Shown: positions 8,282-17,655, counted from the stretch's first letter. The stretch: DNA of 64,000 bases from Chitinivorax sp. B (GCF_005503445.1 NZ_SCOH01000025.1:22501-86500), one strand, 5' to 3'. Translations and numbers: made by a program. Notes: generated from the letters alone by a model not told the origin.

Positions 8282-9303
8282 TCAATCGATTGACCGGTGA
8301 ACCAGAGCGTTTCGAGTTCTTTCAGTCCGTGCGGTTGCTAACGGGGCTGTTAGCACGACAGCAAACTTTATCTTCCGCACGGGTGGTGGGGGATTTAGTT
8401 CGATTCAAGGATTCGTTGCGGCTAACCTTTCCGCCTAGCGAGGTTGAAAAGCTCGATGACCTGACTCGGGCAGGCGAAGAGGATGTGCGTCGCACCAGTG
8501 CCCGTTACGTGTTGACACCGACCTTTTTCGGCCTGACAGGGCCGACCGGCGTATTGCCACGGCACTACACCGAAATGCTCGCTGAACGAGAGCAGATATA
8601 TCGGGATCGTGCAGCAAAGGCGTTTCTGGATGTGTTCTCCAGCCGGATGACAACCTTGTTCTTTCGAGCATGGCAAAAATACCGTCTTCCTATTCGCCAC
8701 GAGATTGAACCTCGTCGTGGCTATCTGCCGGAATTGCTGCGCTTGGCCGGCATTCATTTTGATAGCCATGATCCGGACCGACAGGACCTCTGTTCCGAAC
8801 TGTCCGATGAAGTATTTGCTGAATACGCCGGTGTATTGCGTCATCAGCCGGTATCAGCCATGAATGTGGCGCGGGTGCTTGCAGATTACTTTGATGTGGT
8901 TGTTCAGGCTGAACAGTTTGTCGGGCGCTGGTTTGAGCTGGATGAAACGCAAGTGACCCGATTAGGCGGCGATTGCGCCACGCTGGGGGTGAGCGCTTTT
9001 TGTGGTGGCCGTGTCTGGCAGCGTGATCAGCGCATAAAGCTGTGTATTGGGCCGATGACGATTGATGACTTTCGTTGTTTCTTGCCCAATGGCCGAAACA
9101 TGCGGGCAATGACCAAATTGTTGAAATATTGGTGTGGCTATACCTGTGAATGGGAAGTCAAGCTAATTCTCAAGAAGGAAGAGGTCAAGCCAGTGCAAAT
9201 CTCAGCCAGTGGATTGGGTACCATGCTGGGGCGAGACACATTTCTGGTCAGCAAGGCGGCTGAGCAAGACATGAGTGAAGCACGTTATGAGCTGGTGTTT
9301 TGA
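8254..9303 (+). CDS. tssG: T6SS baseplate subunit TssG
   Basis: A 349-residue protein of normal length. FEFFQSVRLLTG near residue 22, LTPTFFGLTGPTGVLPRHYT near 90-108, and FLDVFSSRMTTLFFRAWQKY near 125-145 are hallmark TssG segments. TssG holds two TssF copies in the baseplate wedge. Its start lies inside the end of tssF, so the two are translationally coupled. Confidence 0.97.
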   Translation: MQRRHYTPVINRLTGEPERFEFFQSVRLLTGLLARQQTLSSARVVGDLVRFKDSLRLTFPPSEVEKLDDLTRAGEEDVRRTSARYVLTPTFFGLTGPTGVLPRHYTEMLAEREQIYRDRAAKAFLDVFSSRMTTLFFRAWQKYRLPIRHEIEPRRGYLPELLRLAGIHFDSHDPDRQDLCSELSDEVFAEYAGVLRHQPVSAMNVARVLADYFDVVVQAEQFVGRWFELDETQVTRLGGDCATLGVSAFCGGRVWQRDQRIKLCIGPMTIDDFRCFLPNGRNMRAMTKLLKYWCGYTCEWEVKLILKKEEVKPVQISASGLGTMLGRDTFLVSKAAEQDMSEARYELVF

Positions 9304-9363
9304 TGGCACCTGACTTATCTAAAAAGAATGCAATAAATTTTGTCTACTGATTAAGGACGCGCC

Positions 9364-12060
9364 ATGTCAGGCAACCTGAAAGCCCTTATTTCCAAATTGA
9401 CCTCAATCAGTCGCAGTGCTGCTGAACGCGCGGCCAGCCTGTGTGTCTCGCGTGGTCATTATGAAGTTGATGTTGAACACTTGATCCTGTCATTGTTGGA
9501 AGATGACGATAGTGACCTGTGCTGGTTGTGCAAGAAGTATGGCATCAGCAAGACTCAGCTGGAGCGCGATCTCGCGCAAGAGCTGACACAGTTCAAGAAT
9601 GGCAATACCCGCACCCCAGTCTTTTCACCACATCTGCCCAAATTGCTGGAGCAGGCATGGTTGCTCGCGTCAATTGAATCAGAAACCAGCAGGATTCGCA
9701 GTGGGCACTTGTTGCTGGCCTTATTGACCGAACCAGAGCTGTCGCAACTAGCGCATCGTGCTTCATCACTGTATGCGCAGTTTCCGCTGGAAGAGCTGAA
9801 GCATAAGTTGACCGATATTGCAGCCAACTGGCCTGAAGCTGGGCAAGCTGTTCGCATGGTCGAGGGAGAAGCAGAATCTGGCTCGCCCGCAGCAATTCAG
9901 CCGCAGGGGGCGTTGGGCAAAACACCTGCGTTGGATCAATTCACAACCAATCTGACGCAGCGTGCATTGGATGGCAAGATTGACCCGGTCATTGGTCGTG
10001 ATATTGAAATCAGACAAGTTATTGATATTTTGATGCGTCGTCGGCAGAACAACCCGATCCTGACTGGTGAGGCCGGAGTAGGGAAGACTGCTGTGGTTGA
10101 AGGTTTGGCCTTGAGGATAGCCAAAGGTGACGTGCCGCCACCGTTGCAAGGGGTAGCACTGCACGTGCTTGACTTGGGGTTATTGCAGGCTGGTGCCAGC
10201 GTCAAAGGCGAGTTCGAAAATCGACTGAAGAATGTCATTGACGAAGTGAAGCGCAGTCCACATCCAATCATTCTGTTCATTGACGAAGCTCATACCATGA
10301 TTGGTGCTGGTGGCCAAGCTGGTCAGAATGATGCGGCCAATCTGCTCAAGCCTGCATTGGCTCGTGGCGAGCTGCGTACCATTGCCGCCACGACCTGGGG
10401 TGAATACAAGAAATACTTCGAAAAAGATGCGGCCCTGACTCGCCGGTTCCAGGTTGTGAAAGTTGAAGAGCCATCATTGGAAGTCGCGTGCGACATGTTG
10501 CGCGCCATGTCCCATCTGATGGAAAAACACTTCACCATCAGGATCATGGATGAAGCAATTGTAGAGGCGGTCCGCCTTTCTGCCCGCTATATTACTGGTC
10601 GTCAGTTACCAGATAAGGCCGTGAGCGTGCTGGATACTGCATGTGCACGTGTGGCCTTGGCCAATTCTGCCAAGCCAGAGGCGGTTGAACTGGCAGAGAA
10701 ACGGCTTGAACGTATTCAGGTGGAAATTGCTTCGTTGGACCGTGAAGTGGCAACGGGCGGTGATCATTACAAACGCTTGGATGAGTTGCGAGAGCTACAG
10801 GCTGCTTTGCAGATAGATATTGAACAACGCCGACAGCGCTGGGAGCAGGAAAAGCAGATTGCTGGCGAGATTGCTGTTCTACGTGGCGAAATCGAAACAG
10901 AGCTGCAGGCGACACCGGCACCAGAAACCGCGACTGAAAAAGGCAAGCGACGCAAGCCAGTTTTGTCACCCAAGGCTGAAAAGCTGGAAGCGCTCAAAAA
11001 GCAGCTGGCGGAGCTGCAAGGTGAAGAGCCGTTGGTCCCGGTATGTGTGGATGGCAATGTCGTTGCTGAAATCATCTCCGCTTGGACGGGTATTCCACTT
11101 GGCAAAATGGTCAAGGATGAGATCAAAACCGTATTGGCGTTGGGTGAAGCCTTAAAGGAACGGGTTATTGGTCAGGACCATGCCATTGAGCAGGTCGCAC
11201 AGCGTGTGCGTACAGCACGGGCAAATCTGGAAGATCCAAATAAACCCAAAGGCGTGTTCATGTTTGTTGGCCCGAGCGGTGTGGGTAAAACTGAAACGGC
11301 ATTGGCCCTGGCTGATTCGCTTTATGGCGGTGAGCGTAATCTGATCACCATCAATATGTCTGAGTATCAGGAGGCACATACAGTCTCGGCGTTGAAAGGA
11401 TCACCCCCTGGTTATGTTGGTTATGGGGAAGGCGGCGTGTTGACTGAGGCAGTGCGGCGAAAACCCTACAGCGTGGTATTGCTGGACGAAGTGGAGAAGG
11501 CTCACCCAGATGTGTTGGAAATGTTTTTTCAAGTGTTCGACAAAGGGGTGATGGACGATGCCGAAGGCCGTGAGATTGACTTCAAGAACACCATTATCAT
11601 TCTTACTTCGAATGTTGGCTCATCGACCATCATGCAAGCTTGCCTGAATAAATCTGCTGAAGAGATTCCGGATGCAGACGCTTTGGTCGAGCACTTGCGA
11701 CCACAACTGTTCAAGGCATTCAAGCCGGCCTTTCTGGGGCGGATGAAGGTGGTACCGTATTTCCCAATTTCTGACGATACGCTTGAACTGATCATTCGCC
11801 TCAAGCTTGATCGAGTTGGCAGGCGTATTGCCAGCAATCACAAGGCTGAGTTCATCTATGATGATGGCTTGGTAGATACCGTGCTGAATCGATGCACCGA
11901 GGTCGACAGTGGCGCACGTAATGTTGATCATATTCTGAATGGTAGTGTGTTGCCGGAAATCGCGGAACACGTGCTGGCCAAGTTGGCTGAAGGCAAGGCC
12001 GTGAAGAAGGTCAAGCTGAGTGCCAATGAAACCGGTCGGATCAAGTACCAGATTACTTGA
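9364..12060 (+). CDS. clpV: T6SS sheath-recycling AAA+ ATPase ClpV (TssH)
   Basis: An 898-residue ClpB-like protein. An N-terminal Clp repeat domain covers residues 1-160. AAA1 has Walker A GEAGVGKT near 236 and Walker B ILFIDEAHT. A coiled middle domain spans about 410-540. AAA2 has GPSGVGKT near 637 and VVLLDEVEKAHP. ClpV hexamers bind the TssC N-terminal helix and disassemble contracted sheaths. The T6SS context separates it from housekeeping ClpB. It lies 60 nt after tssG and 90 nt before an unrecognised gene. Confidence 0.97.
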   Translation: MSGNLKALISKLTSISRSAAERAASLCVSRGHYEVDVEHLILSLLEDDDSDLCWLCKKYGISKTQLERDLAQELTQFKNGNTRTPVFSPHLPKLLEQAWLLASIESETSRIRSGHLLLALLTEPELSQLAHRASSLYAQFPLEELKHKLTDIAANWPEAGQAVRMVEGEAESGSPAAIQPQGALGKTPALDQFTTNLTQRALDGKIDPVIGRDIEIRQVIDILMRRRQNNPILTGEAGVGKTAVVEGLALRIAKGDVPPPLQGVALHVLDLGLLQAGASVKGEFENRLKNVIDEVKRSPHPIILFIDEAHTMIGAGGQAGQNDAANLLKPALARGELRTIAATTWGEYKKYFEKDAALTRRFQVVKVEEPSLEVACDMLRAMSHLMEKHFTIRIMDEAIVEAVRLSARYITGRQLPDKAVSVLDTACARVALANSAKPEAVELAEKRLERIQVEIASLDREVATGGDHYKRLDELRELQAALQIDIEQRRQRWEQEKQIAGEIAVLRGEIETELQATPAPETATEKGKRRKPVLSPKAEKLEALKKQLAELQGEEPLVPVCVDGNVVAEIISAWTGIPLGKMVKDEIKTVLALGEALKERVIGQDHAIEQVAQRVRTARANLEDPNKPKGVFMFVGPSGVGKTETALALADSLYGGERNLITINMSEYQEAHTVSALKGSPPGYVGYGEGGVLTEAVRRKPYSVVLLDEVEKAHPDVLEMFFQVFDKGVMDDAEGREIDFKNTIIILTSNVGSSTIMQACLNKSAEEIPDADALVEHLRPQLFKAFKPAFLGRMKVVPYFPISDDTLELIIRLKLDRVGRRIASNHKAEFIYDDGLVDTVLNRCTEVDSGARNVDHILNGSVLPEIAEHVLAKLAEGKAVKKVKLSANETGRIKYQIT

Positions 12061-12150
12061 TCATATGAGCACAGGTTGCCGGGGCTGTTTCCCGTAGGCC
12101 TGTGCCGTGATATAACATGCCAATCAAGGCTTACAACCAAGAGTGTATTC

Positions 12151-12717
12151 ATGCGAATCCCCAGCATTCGCCAGACCCATCCAATCGAAGTATTTGCAGT
12201 TCGTCGTAAGCCCCGCCCCGGAGAGCATCTGAGCCCGGTTTTCGTGGTGTTGTGTTCTGCAACAACGGTGGCTCGCCTGTTTCGTGATGATATTGCGGAG
12301 TTTGCCGAACAACTGGCAATGGCTATCGGGTCGGTTGACGCTGGCGCGCTGCGACTGGTGGAGCAGCATGTGTTTCCCAATCGGCCCATGATGGAATCGG
12401 TACAACAGGAAGTGTTGCAGTTGCGCCGTTTTGCAGGTGTATTGGGGCGATTATTGACCGCGGCATTGGAGCGGGAGCCGGACGTCATTGCCACTTTGCG
12501 CGGTGCTGAAGGGGTCGAGCATGGCATGTGTGTGGTGCTGGATCAGCAAGTTGGTACAGGACCTGCTTTGGTCCGGTTACCTGTCTTGCTGGATTCGAGA
12601 GAATTAAGCTCGGCGTTATTGCTGCCAAACAAACCTACTCGAATCCGTATCATGCCCGCGGCGGCGGCACATGATTTTGCCAATGTGATTGAGTTCATCA
12701 TTACTGGCATGAAGTAG
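12151..12717 (+). CDS. Unrecognised 188-residue protein between clpV and tssA
   Basis: From ATG 12151 the product starts MRIPSIRQTHPIEVFAVRRK. It is a soluble protein with an amphipathic helical middle (about 40-110) and a beta-rich end (VLLDSRELSSALLLPNKPTR, then IRIMPAAAAHDFANVIEFII). No signal peptide, membrane segment or catalytic motif is visible. The codon pattern fits its neighbours and the frame is clean, so it is a real gene. It is co-directional with clpV and tssA and is followed by a perfect hairpin. The position suggests a T6SS accessory or regulatory role, but the function is unknown. An upstream in-frame start at 12076 gives a less likely N-terminus. Confidence 0.75.
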   Translation: MRIPSIRQTHPIEVFAVRRKPRPGEHLSPVFVVLCSATTVARLFRDDIAEFAEQLAMAIGSVDAGALRLVEQHVFPNRPMMESVQQEVLQLRRFAGVLGRLLTAALEREPDVIATLRGAEGVEHGMCVVLDQQVGTGPALVRLPVLLDSRELSSALLLPNKPTRIRIMPAAAAHDFANVIEFIITGMK

Positions 12718-12719
12718 TC

Positions 12720-12748
12720 ATGCCCTGGTCGAAAAACCAGGGCATTTT
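12720..12748 (+). terminator. Hairpin terminator before tssA
   Basis: Perfect 10-bp stem ATGCCCTGGT / ACCAGGGCAT (12720-12729 and 12736-12745) with loop CGAAAA and a short T run. It directly follows the stop of the unrecognised gene and probably gives partial termination before tssA. Confidence 0.7.
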
Positions 12749-12783
12749 CCTAGAACGAAGGCAATGCCCAATTGAAAGCCGAG

Positions 12784-13851
12784 ATGGATAAACTGCTCAG
12801 CCCCATTTCCGATAATGCCCCATGTGGCGAGGACATGTCGTTTTCAACAGAATTCGACCAGATCAAGGAAGCCCGTCGTGATGAAGATCCTGCATTGGCG
12901 CAAGGTGACTGGGTCGCTGATGTCAAAAGGGCAGATTGGGACGAAGTACGTCGAATTTGTGAAGAGGTGTTGTCACGTTATTCCAAAGATCTGCGGGTAG
13001 CTGCCTGGTATGCCGAAGCGTTGGCCAAAACAGATGGCTTTGCCGGATTGGCCAAAGGTTGCGATGTCATCCGTGAGTTGCAGGACCGTTATTGGGATCA
13101 ATTACATCCTGTACCGGACGACGGTGACATGGAGTTGCGTATCGGTACGCTGGCTTATTTTGTCAGCCAATTGGCTGAGCTGGTGCGGACTATGCCATTG
13201 TGTCAATCCCCACAAGGTAAGTTTTCTTATGTTGATCAGGAAGCAGCCATTGCTTTTCAGTCCAGACTGGATAAGGACCCTGATCTGCGAGATTCGATGC
13301 CGGCCGGCAAGTTTACGTTGGAACAGCTACAGGAGGCGCAGCGGGCGACTCCAACGTCTTTCTATCAACGCCTGATCGATGGTTTTCGCACTAGTCGTCA
13401 ATCCTGGCAATTGTTGGCGGGGAGCATTGATGCCCACTTAGGGGTGGATGGTCCCTCTTTTGGTGTGCTGGAAGATGCGTTTGACAAGGTGGGTAATCTG
13501 CTTACCCGTATTACGCGTAACGCAGGTGTTGGTCTACCAAATGATTCTGGTAAGGAACAGCGTCCTGCTACTCAACCAGAAGAACCTGTGATGACGAACC
13601 AAGTAATTCATCAGCCCATGCCATATCAGGGGAATTGGCAAGGTCAGATCATGAGTCGTGAGCAGGCGATCCAGATGCTGGAATCTGTTGCGGAGTACTT
13701 CCGCCGTACGGAGCCACATAGTCCGGTAACGTATCTGGCACAAAAGGCAGCAGATTGGGGCAATATGCCATTACATGAATGGTTACAGGAAGTGGTCAAA
13801 GATGGTACGACACTTAGCCAGGTACAGGAATTGCTAGGTATACGTAGCTGA
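12784..13851 (+). CDS. tssA: T6SS protein TssA (ImpA-type)
   Basis: About 355 residues. The ImpA-related N-terminal domain is clear: LLSPISDNAPCGEDMSFSTE, then VADVKRADWDEVRRICEEVL. The C-terminus has SREQAIQMLESVAEYFRRTE and a PVTYLAQKAADWG segment, as in TssA proteins that cap the growing sheath or act at the baseplate. An in-frame TTG at 12772 with GAAGG upstream could add four residues. It is the last gene of the rightward T6SS arm and ends before a bidirectional terminator. Confidence 0.95.
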   Translation: MDKLLSPISDNAPCGEDMSFSTEFDQIKEARRDEDPALAQGDWVADVKRADWDEVRRICEEVLSRYSKDLRVAAWYAEALAKTDGFAGLAKGCDVIRELQDRYWDQLHPVPDDGDMELRIGTLAYFVSQLAELVRTMPLCQSPQGKFSYVDQEAAIAFQSRLDKDPDLRDSMPAGKFTLEQLQEAQRATPTSFYQRLIDGFRTSRQSWQLLAGSIDAHLGVDGPSFGVLEDAFDKVGNLLTRITRNAGVGLPNDSGKEQRPATQPEEPVMTNQVIHQPMPYQGNWQGQIMSREQAIQMLESVAEYFRRTEPHSPVTYLAQKAADWGNMPLHEWLQEVVKDGTTLSQVQELLGIRS

Positions 13852-13900
13852 GTACAGTTGCTCAAGCGAGCAGACATCCCAATCAACGCATCGTAGAAAC

Positions 13901-13927
13901 ACAAAAGCCAGCTGAGCTGGCTTTTGT
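13901..13927. terminator. Bidirectional terminator between tssA and the convergent lipoprotein gene
   Basis: Perfect 12-bp inverted repeat ACAAAAGCCAGC / GCTGGCTTTTGT with a TGA loop. T-rich sequence follows on the plus strand and A/T pairs flank the other side, so it can stop transcripts from both convergent genes. Confidence 0.9.
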
Positions 13928-13940
13928 GTTTTGTTTGGGA

Positions 13941-14735
13941 TTATCCCTTTTTGACAGCAGGTGCCGGTGGTAGTGATTTGGCTTGCAAATTGCGTACGTG
14001 TGGGATCAATTTGTTGACGGCATCCAAGAACGCCGCAGCAATTACTTTTCCTTCATTGGTATGGCTCCAACCTGCGCCACCCGCGCCACCTGCCGCACCA
14101 ATCAGAATAGCCCCGGCCCCAAGATCAGTCGCTTTGGACGAGCCTTCTGCAATGACCAGCTGTTCTGTTGTCTGGGCATCGGTTATGGTCAATACCACTT
14201 GGGCTTCCTTGAATTTGACATGCTCGGCCGCACCGGCAAACTTGGCCAGTATGGGGATCTGGCTCATCAAACCTCCGACACTTCCTCCTGCATCATTCTC
14301 CGAGAAGACCAGCGTAGGGGTCATGACAAACTGTGCTTCCAGCACATTTTTACGTGGATTGACCGTGGTGCCCTCACGAATCAACCCTTCTTCCTTCAAA
14401 TCCAGTTCCTGACGTGTGCCGCGCAGACCTTGGCTGCGATCGACTACCCTGAAACAGCCACTTTGCTGCAGCATCAGGCGTACCAATGGCAATGGTGATT
14501 CAGGTAAATTTCCCCGACTGGCGGTATATGTATACCCATTGGGGTTTTCGATGACACCAACGGTCGCAATCGGCTGATCACATTTTTCTATCTGTCGGGT
14601 TTCGCCAGACGAGCCTTTTTGACCTGCCGCGCCGGTTACCAGCCCGCCGGCATTGCCGGTTTCAATCGACGATTTGTTACAGCCAACCAAAGCGCTGGCC
14701 AAAAACAGATAAAACAAGGGAGTGCGAAAAGTCAT
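13941..14735 (-). CDS. CsgG/HfaB-like lipoprotein
   Basis: A 264-residue protein from ATG 14735. It has a lipoprotein signal peptide with lipobox ALVGC. The body resembles the CsgG family: ATVGVIENP, a segment ending GCFRVVDRSQGLRGTRQE, VLEAQFVMTPTLVFSE, and a Gly/Ala-rich GAGAILIGAAGGAGGAG followed by a final helix VIAAAFLDAVNKLI. CsgG proteins form outer-membrane pores for curli; most CsgG-like lipoproteins elsewhere have unknown roles. It converges on tssA with a shared terminator. Its link to the T6SS is positional only. Confidence 0.75.
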   Translation of the reverse strand: MTFRTPLFYLFLASALVGCNKSSIETGNAGGLVTGAAGQKGSSGETRQIEKCDQPIATVGVIENPNGYTYTASRGNLPESPLPLVRLMLQQSGCFRVVDRSQGLRGTRQELDLKEEGLIREGTTVNPRKNVLEAQFVMTPTLVFSENDAGGSVGGLMSQIPILAKFAGAAEHVKFKEAQVVLTITDAQTTEQLVIAEGSSKATDLGAGAILIGAAGGAGGAGWSHTNEGKVIAAAFLDAVNKLIPHVRNLQAKSLPPAPAVKKG

Positions 14736-15039
14736 TTTGATCAAATTCCAAGGTGATGATTGCCGACAATACTATCGCATGACGAGCGATTAATCGATGC
14801 CTGTGCGAGTCAGTGTTGGGTATGGTTTCGTAAGTAGCTATCCACTTGATTAATCAATGTACTGTGATGGTCTTGGCTGTCATGATGTTGGCCTGCATGT
14901 TTTAGCCTGCTTGGCTTGCTATTCAAGCAATGAGCGGTTCCCCTTTCATCATCGTGCTTGTTCGATTGTAGCTATAACTAAGTCATAGGCTTGCGCACCC
15001 GGGAACGCTGATCCCACGGCTAGCCAATAAGGATAAAGC
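14736..15039. promoter_or_regulatory. Divergent intergenic region with two GATTAATC palindromes
   Basis: About 300 bp between the CsgG-like gene and the kinase gene, which point apart. Two palindromes share a core: CGATTAATCG at 14787-14796 and TTGATTAATCAA at 14846-14857, 59 bp apart. They could be operators for one regulator. The spacing inside the second site is too short for an FNR box. No gene is seen. Confidence 0.45.
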
Positions 15040-17427
15040 ATGGCTGATGTGGGCATGCCTGCGAAAGTGGGCCGTTATCAACTGATTCGCTTGTTAGGCA
15101 AGGGTGGGCAGGGGGCTGTCTATTTTGCACATGATCCACAGCTGCAGCGACCGGTTGCAATCAAAACCATTCGGCTCGAAAGGCAGTCCCAACAGGCGAC
15201 TCAAGCATTGCTAGATGAGGCGCGGATTGTCAGTCAAGTCCAACACCCGAATATCGTCACGTTGTATGACATGTTGGAGCAGGGTGATAAATGGTATCTG
15301 GTGTTTGAATACGTCGAAGGCGAGACACTGGCGCAGCGATTGAAAACCAGTAAATCACTGCCGCCTGATGAAGCTGTAGAGATTGCATTGCAAATACTCG
15401 ATGGTTTGGCTTTTGCCCATGGCAAGCAAATTGTCCATTGTGATATCAAGCCAGCCAACATCATGCTGGACAGCAACAAGGTAGCCCGCCTGATGGATTT
15501 TGGCATAGCCCGTGCCGTGGGCGATGCTGCTACTTTTCCCACCGGGACCGCCGCGTATATGGCACCCGAGACCATTGCAGGCAGTGCGCAGGGTAAAGCG
15601 GCTGATGTGTTTGCAATGGGCATGGTGCTGTATGAAATGCTGACGGGTCACCCTGCTGTAACGGGTGACAACATCTTTCGGGTAATGCATGCCATTGCCA
15701 GTGAGCCTTTTGAGCCGCCATCTCAACTAGTCACGGGTATTTCCGAAATGTTGGACAATATCGTCATGCGAGGGTTGCTGAAAGATCCAACGGATCGTTT
15801 TGCCAGTGCCGATGAAATGCGCATGGCACTCCAACAATTTCGCCGCCCCACTCAGACGGAAGCGGTTGAAGGAGAGGGAGGGGGGCAAGGTACTTTGGAA
15901 TTTCTACTCAGGCGTATTCGCCTGAAAAGTGACTTCCCTGCCTTGTCGCAAGCCATTTCTGCCATCAACAAGATCAGCAATGCGGATGAAGAAAGTCTCC
16001 ATGCGTTGTCAGCAGTGATTTTGAAGGATTTCTCATTGACCAATAAGTTGCTTCGATTGGTCAATTCTGCCAGCTATGGCAATTTTGGCGGCACCATCAG
16101 CACGATTTCTAGGGCAGTTATCATCCTGGGGTTCGAGGTTGTCCGTAACTTGGCGATTACATTGATTCTGTTCGAGCATTTGCAGAATCGCAGCCAAGCA
16201 GTACAACTGCGTGATGAAGTGATTCGAACGTTTTTCAGTGGGCTGATGGCTCGTATGCTTGAACAAAAGCTGGGCTCGCGCAGCCACGAGGAAAGCTTCA
16301 TCGGTGCAATGTTCCAGAATCTGGGTCGATTGCTTGGGACGTTTTACTTGTTTGATGAGGCTATGGAAATCCAGCGGGCAGTGAGGCAGGACGGTCAGGT
16401 CTCTGAACGGGCAGAAATCGCTGTATTGGGGTTGACCTATGCTGAGCTGGGCATGGGGATTGCTCGTGCCTGGAACTTTCCAGACAAGATAATCGACGCG
16501 ATGGCACCTTTGCCGGGCAAGCTCAAAGTACCGAGAAATGGGCAAGAACGTTTGCGCGCGGTGTCTGGCCTGGCGAATCGGTTGACTATGATGGCTACCG
16601 GGGATTTGCCGGCTGGCGAACGTGGGAAAGCGTTGACTGGGTTGGCTGATCATTTTTCCGTGGCTGTGCCGATCAGTGCTGGAGAAATGACGCGCCTGGT
16701 GGATGAGACGATCAAAGAGTTCTTGCGCGAAGCTTCCTTGTTTGGCATCAATGCCAATCAAAGTGAGCCTTTGCGGCATGCTCGGCAGTGGGTTGGAACA
16801 GGTCATGATCCATCCAGCAGCAAGGTGGCCGTGCAGGATACACTCGATCAGCAATTCCAGGCCACGCAGAATTCAGCTGCTGAGGTAATGCAGGTCCCTC
16901 AGGAGCAAGATGCTAAAGCTATTCTGCTGGCGGGCATTCAAGACATTACCAACTCATTGGTAGAGCAATACAATCTCAATGATCTGCTACGCATTATTCT
17001 TGAAACCATGTACCGTGGAATAGGGTTTGATCGGGTGATGTTGTGCACACGGGATGTTCGCACCAATACTTTGCCGGCACGAATTGGGTTTGGCCCAGGT
17101 GTTGATAGCTTGCTGAAGCGCTTCATCGTTCCCGTGGCCAAATCGCATGATGTGTTTCAAGTAGCGTTGGAGAAGCAGGCGGACGTATTTCTAGCAGACA
17201 TTGACGCAGACAACATTCGAGACCGGATTCCGGAATGGTACCGTAACTTGGTACCTGCCCAGACTTTCATATTGCTGCCGTTGGCCATCGAAAAGAAGAT
17301 CATTGGTTTGTTCTACGGTGATAAGGCGGCGGCTAATCAGTTGAAGATTGCTCCGCAGGAATTAAATTTGCTCAAGACCTTGCGCAATCAGGCCGTGTTG
17401 GCAATTCGTCAAAAACAACTTGGCTGA
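15040..17427 (+). CDS. Serine/threonine protein kinase fused to HDOD and GAF domains
   Basis: A 795-residue multidomain protein. Residues 12-270 are a Hanks-type kinase: G-loop GKGGQGAV (20-27), VAIK with Lys42, catalytic loop HCDIKPAN (133-140), DFG (153-155), and an APE motif. The catalytic HRD is HCD, so it is a non-RD type. Residues about 285-490 form an HDOD domain (FPALSQAISAINKIS, LLRLVNSASYGN). Residues about 625-790 form a GAF domain (IGFDRVMLCTRDVR, IGLFYGDKAA). No membrane segment is seen. An AAGGA ribosome site precedes the ATG. It lies beside the T6SS cluster and may transmit a signal to it, but this is inference. Confidence 0.93.
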   Translation: MADVGMPAKVGRYQLIRLLGKGGQGAVYFAHDPQLQRPVAIKTIRLERQSQQATQALLDEARIVSQVQHPNIVTLYDMLEQGDKWYLVFEYVEGETLAQRLKTSKSLPPDEAVEIALQILDGLAFAHGKQIVHCDIKPANIMLDSNKVARLMDFGIARAVGDAATFPTGTAAYMAPETIAGSAQGKAADVFAMGMVLYEMLTGHPAVTGDNIFRVMHAIASEPFEPPSQLVTGISEMLDNIVMRGLLKDPTDRFASADEMRMALQQFRRPTQTEAVEGEGGGQGTLEFLLRRIRLKSDFPALSQAISAINKISNADEESLHALSAVILKDFSLTNKLLRLVNSASYGNFGGTISTISRAVIILGFEVVRNLAITLILFEHLQNRSQAVQLRDEVIRTFFSGLMARMLEQKLGSRSHEESFIGAMFQNLGRLLGTFYLFDEAMEIQRAVRQDGQVSERAEIAVLGLTYAELGMGIARAWNFPDKIIDAMAPLPGKLKVPRNGQERLRAVSGLANRLTMMATGDLPAGERGKALTGLADHFSVAVPISAGEMTRLVDETIKEFLREASLFGINANQSEPLRHARQWVGTGHDPSSSKVAVQDTLDQQFQATQNSAAEVMQVPQEQDAKAILLAGIQDITNSLVEQYNLNDLLRIILETMYRGIGFDRVMLCTRDVRTNTLPARIGFGPGVDSLLKRFIVPVAKSHDVFQVALEKQADVFLADIDADNIRDRIPEWYRNLVPAQTFILLPLAIEKKIIGLFYGDKAAANQLKIAPQELNLLKTLRNQAVLAIRQKQLG

Positions 17428-17587
17428 ATGAGAAGCTAGTTAGGTTGCGTTGCAGCATTTATATCTCAAGTTTGCCATATCTGAAATCTGTCGTGGCTTC
17501 CTGTGTGGATGGGATTTCACTGTTTCTTCATCATCTTGTCACTACTCTATGCGAATCTTTGATATGGGAAATTGATTCTGTTTTTCT

Positions 17588-17655
17588 ATTGTGCATCGCA
17601 CAATAGCACTTGACACCAAGCACAGTGCTCTTAGAATGCATGATGATGCAGTGCA
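17588..17655 (+). promoter_or_regulatory. Phasin promoter with two TGC-N3-GCA operator-like sites
   Basis: A sigma-70 promoter is visible: TTGACA (17610-17615), 16-bp spacer, TAGAAT (17632-17637). Just upstream lies a perfect inverted repeat ATTGTGC-ATC-GCACAAT (17588-17604). Just downstream, near the expected transcript start, lies TGCAGTGCA (17647-17655). Both contain TGC-N3-GCA, similar to TGC-rich sites described for the PHB repressor PhaR. Control by PhaR is inference. Confidence 0.7.

Noticed and set aside
14846..14857. FNR/CRP-type box TTGATTAATCAA
   Set aside because: FNR needs four bases between TTGAT and ATCAA; only two are here.
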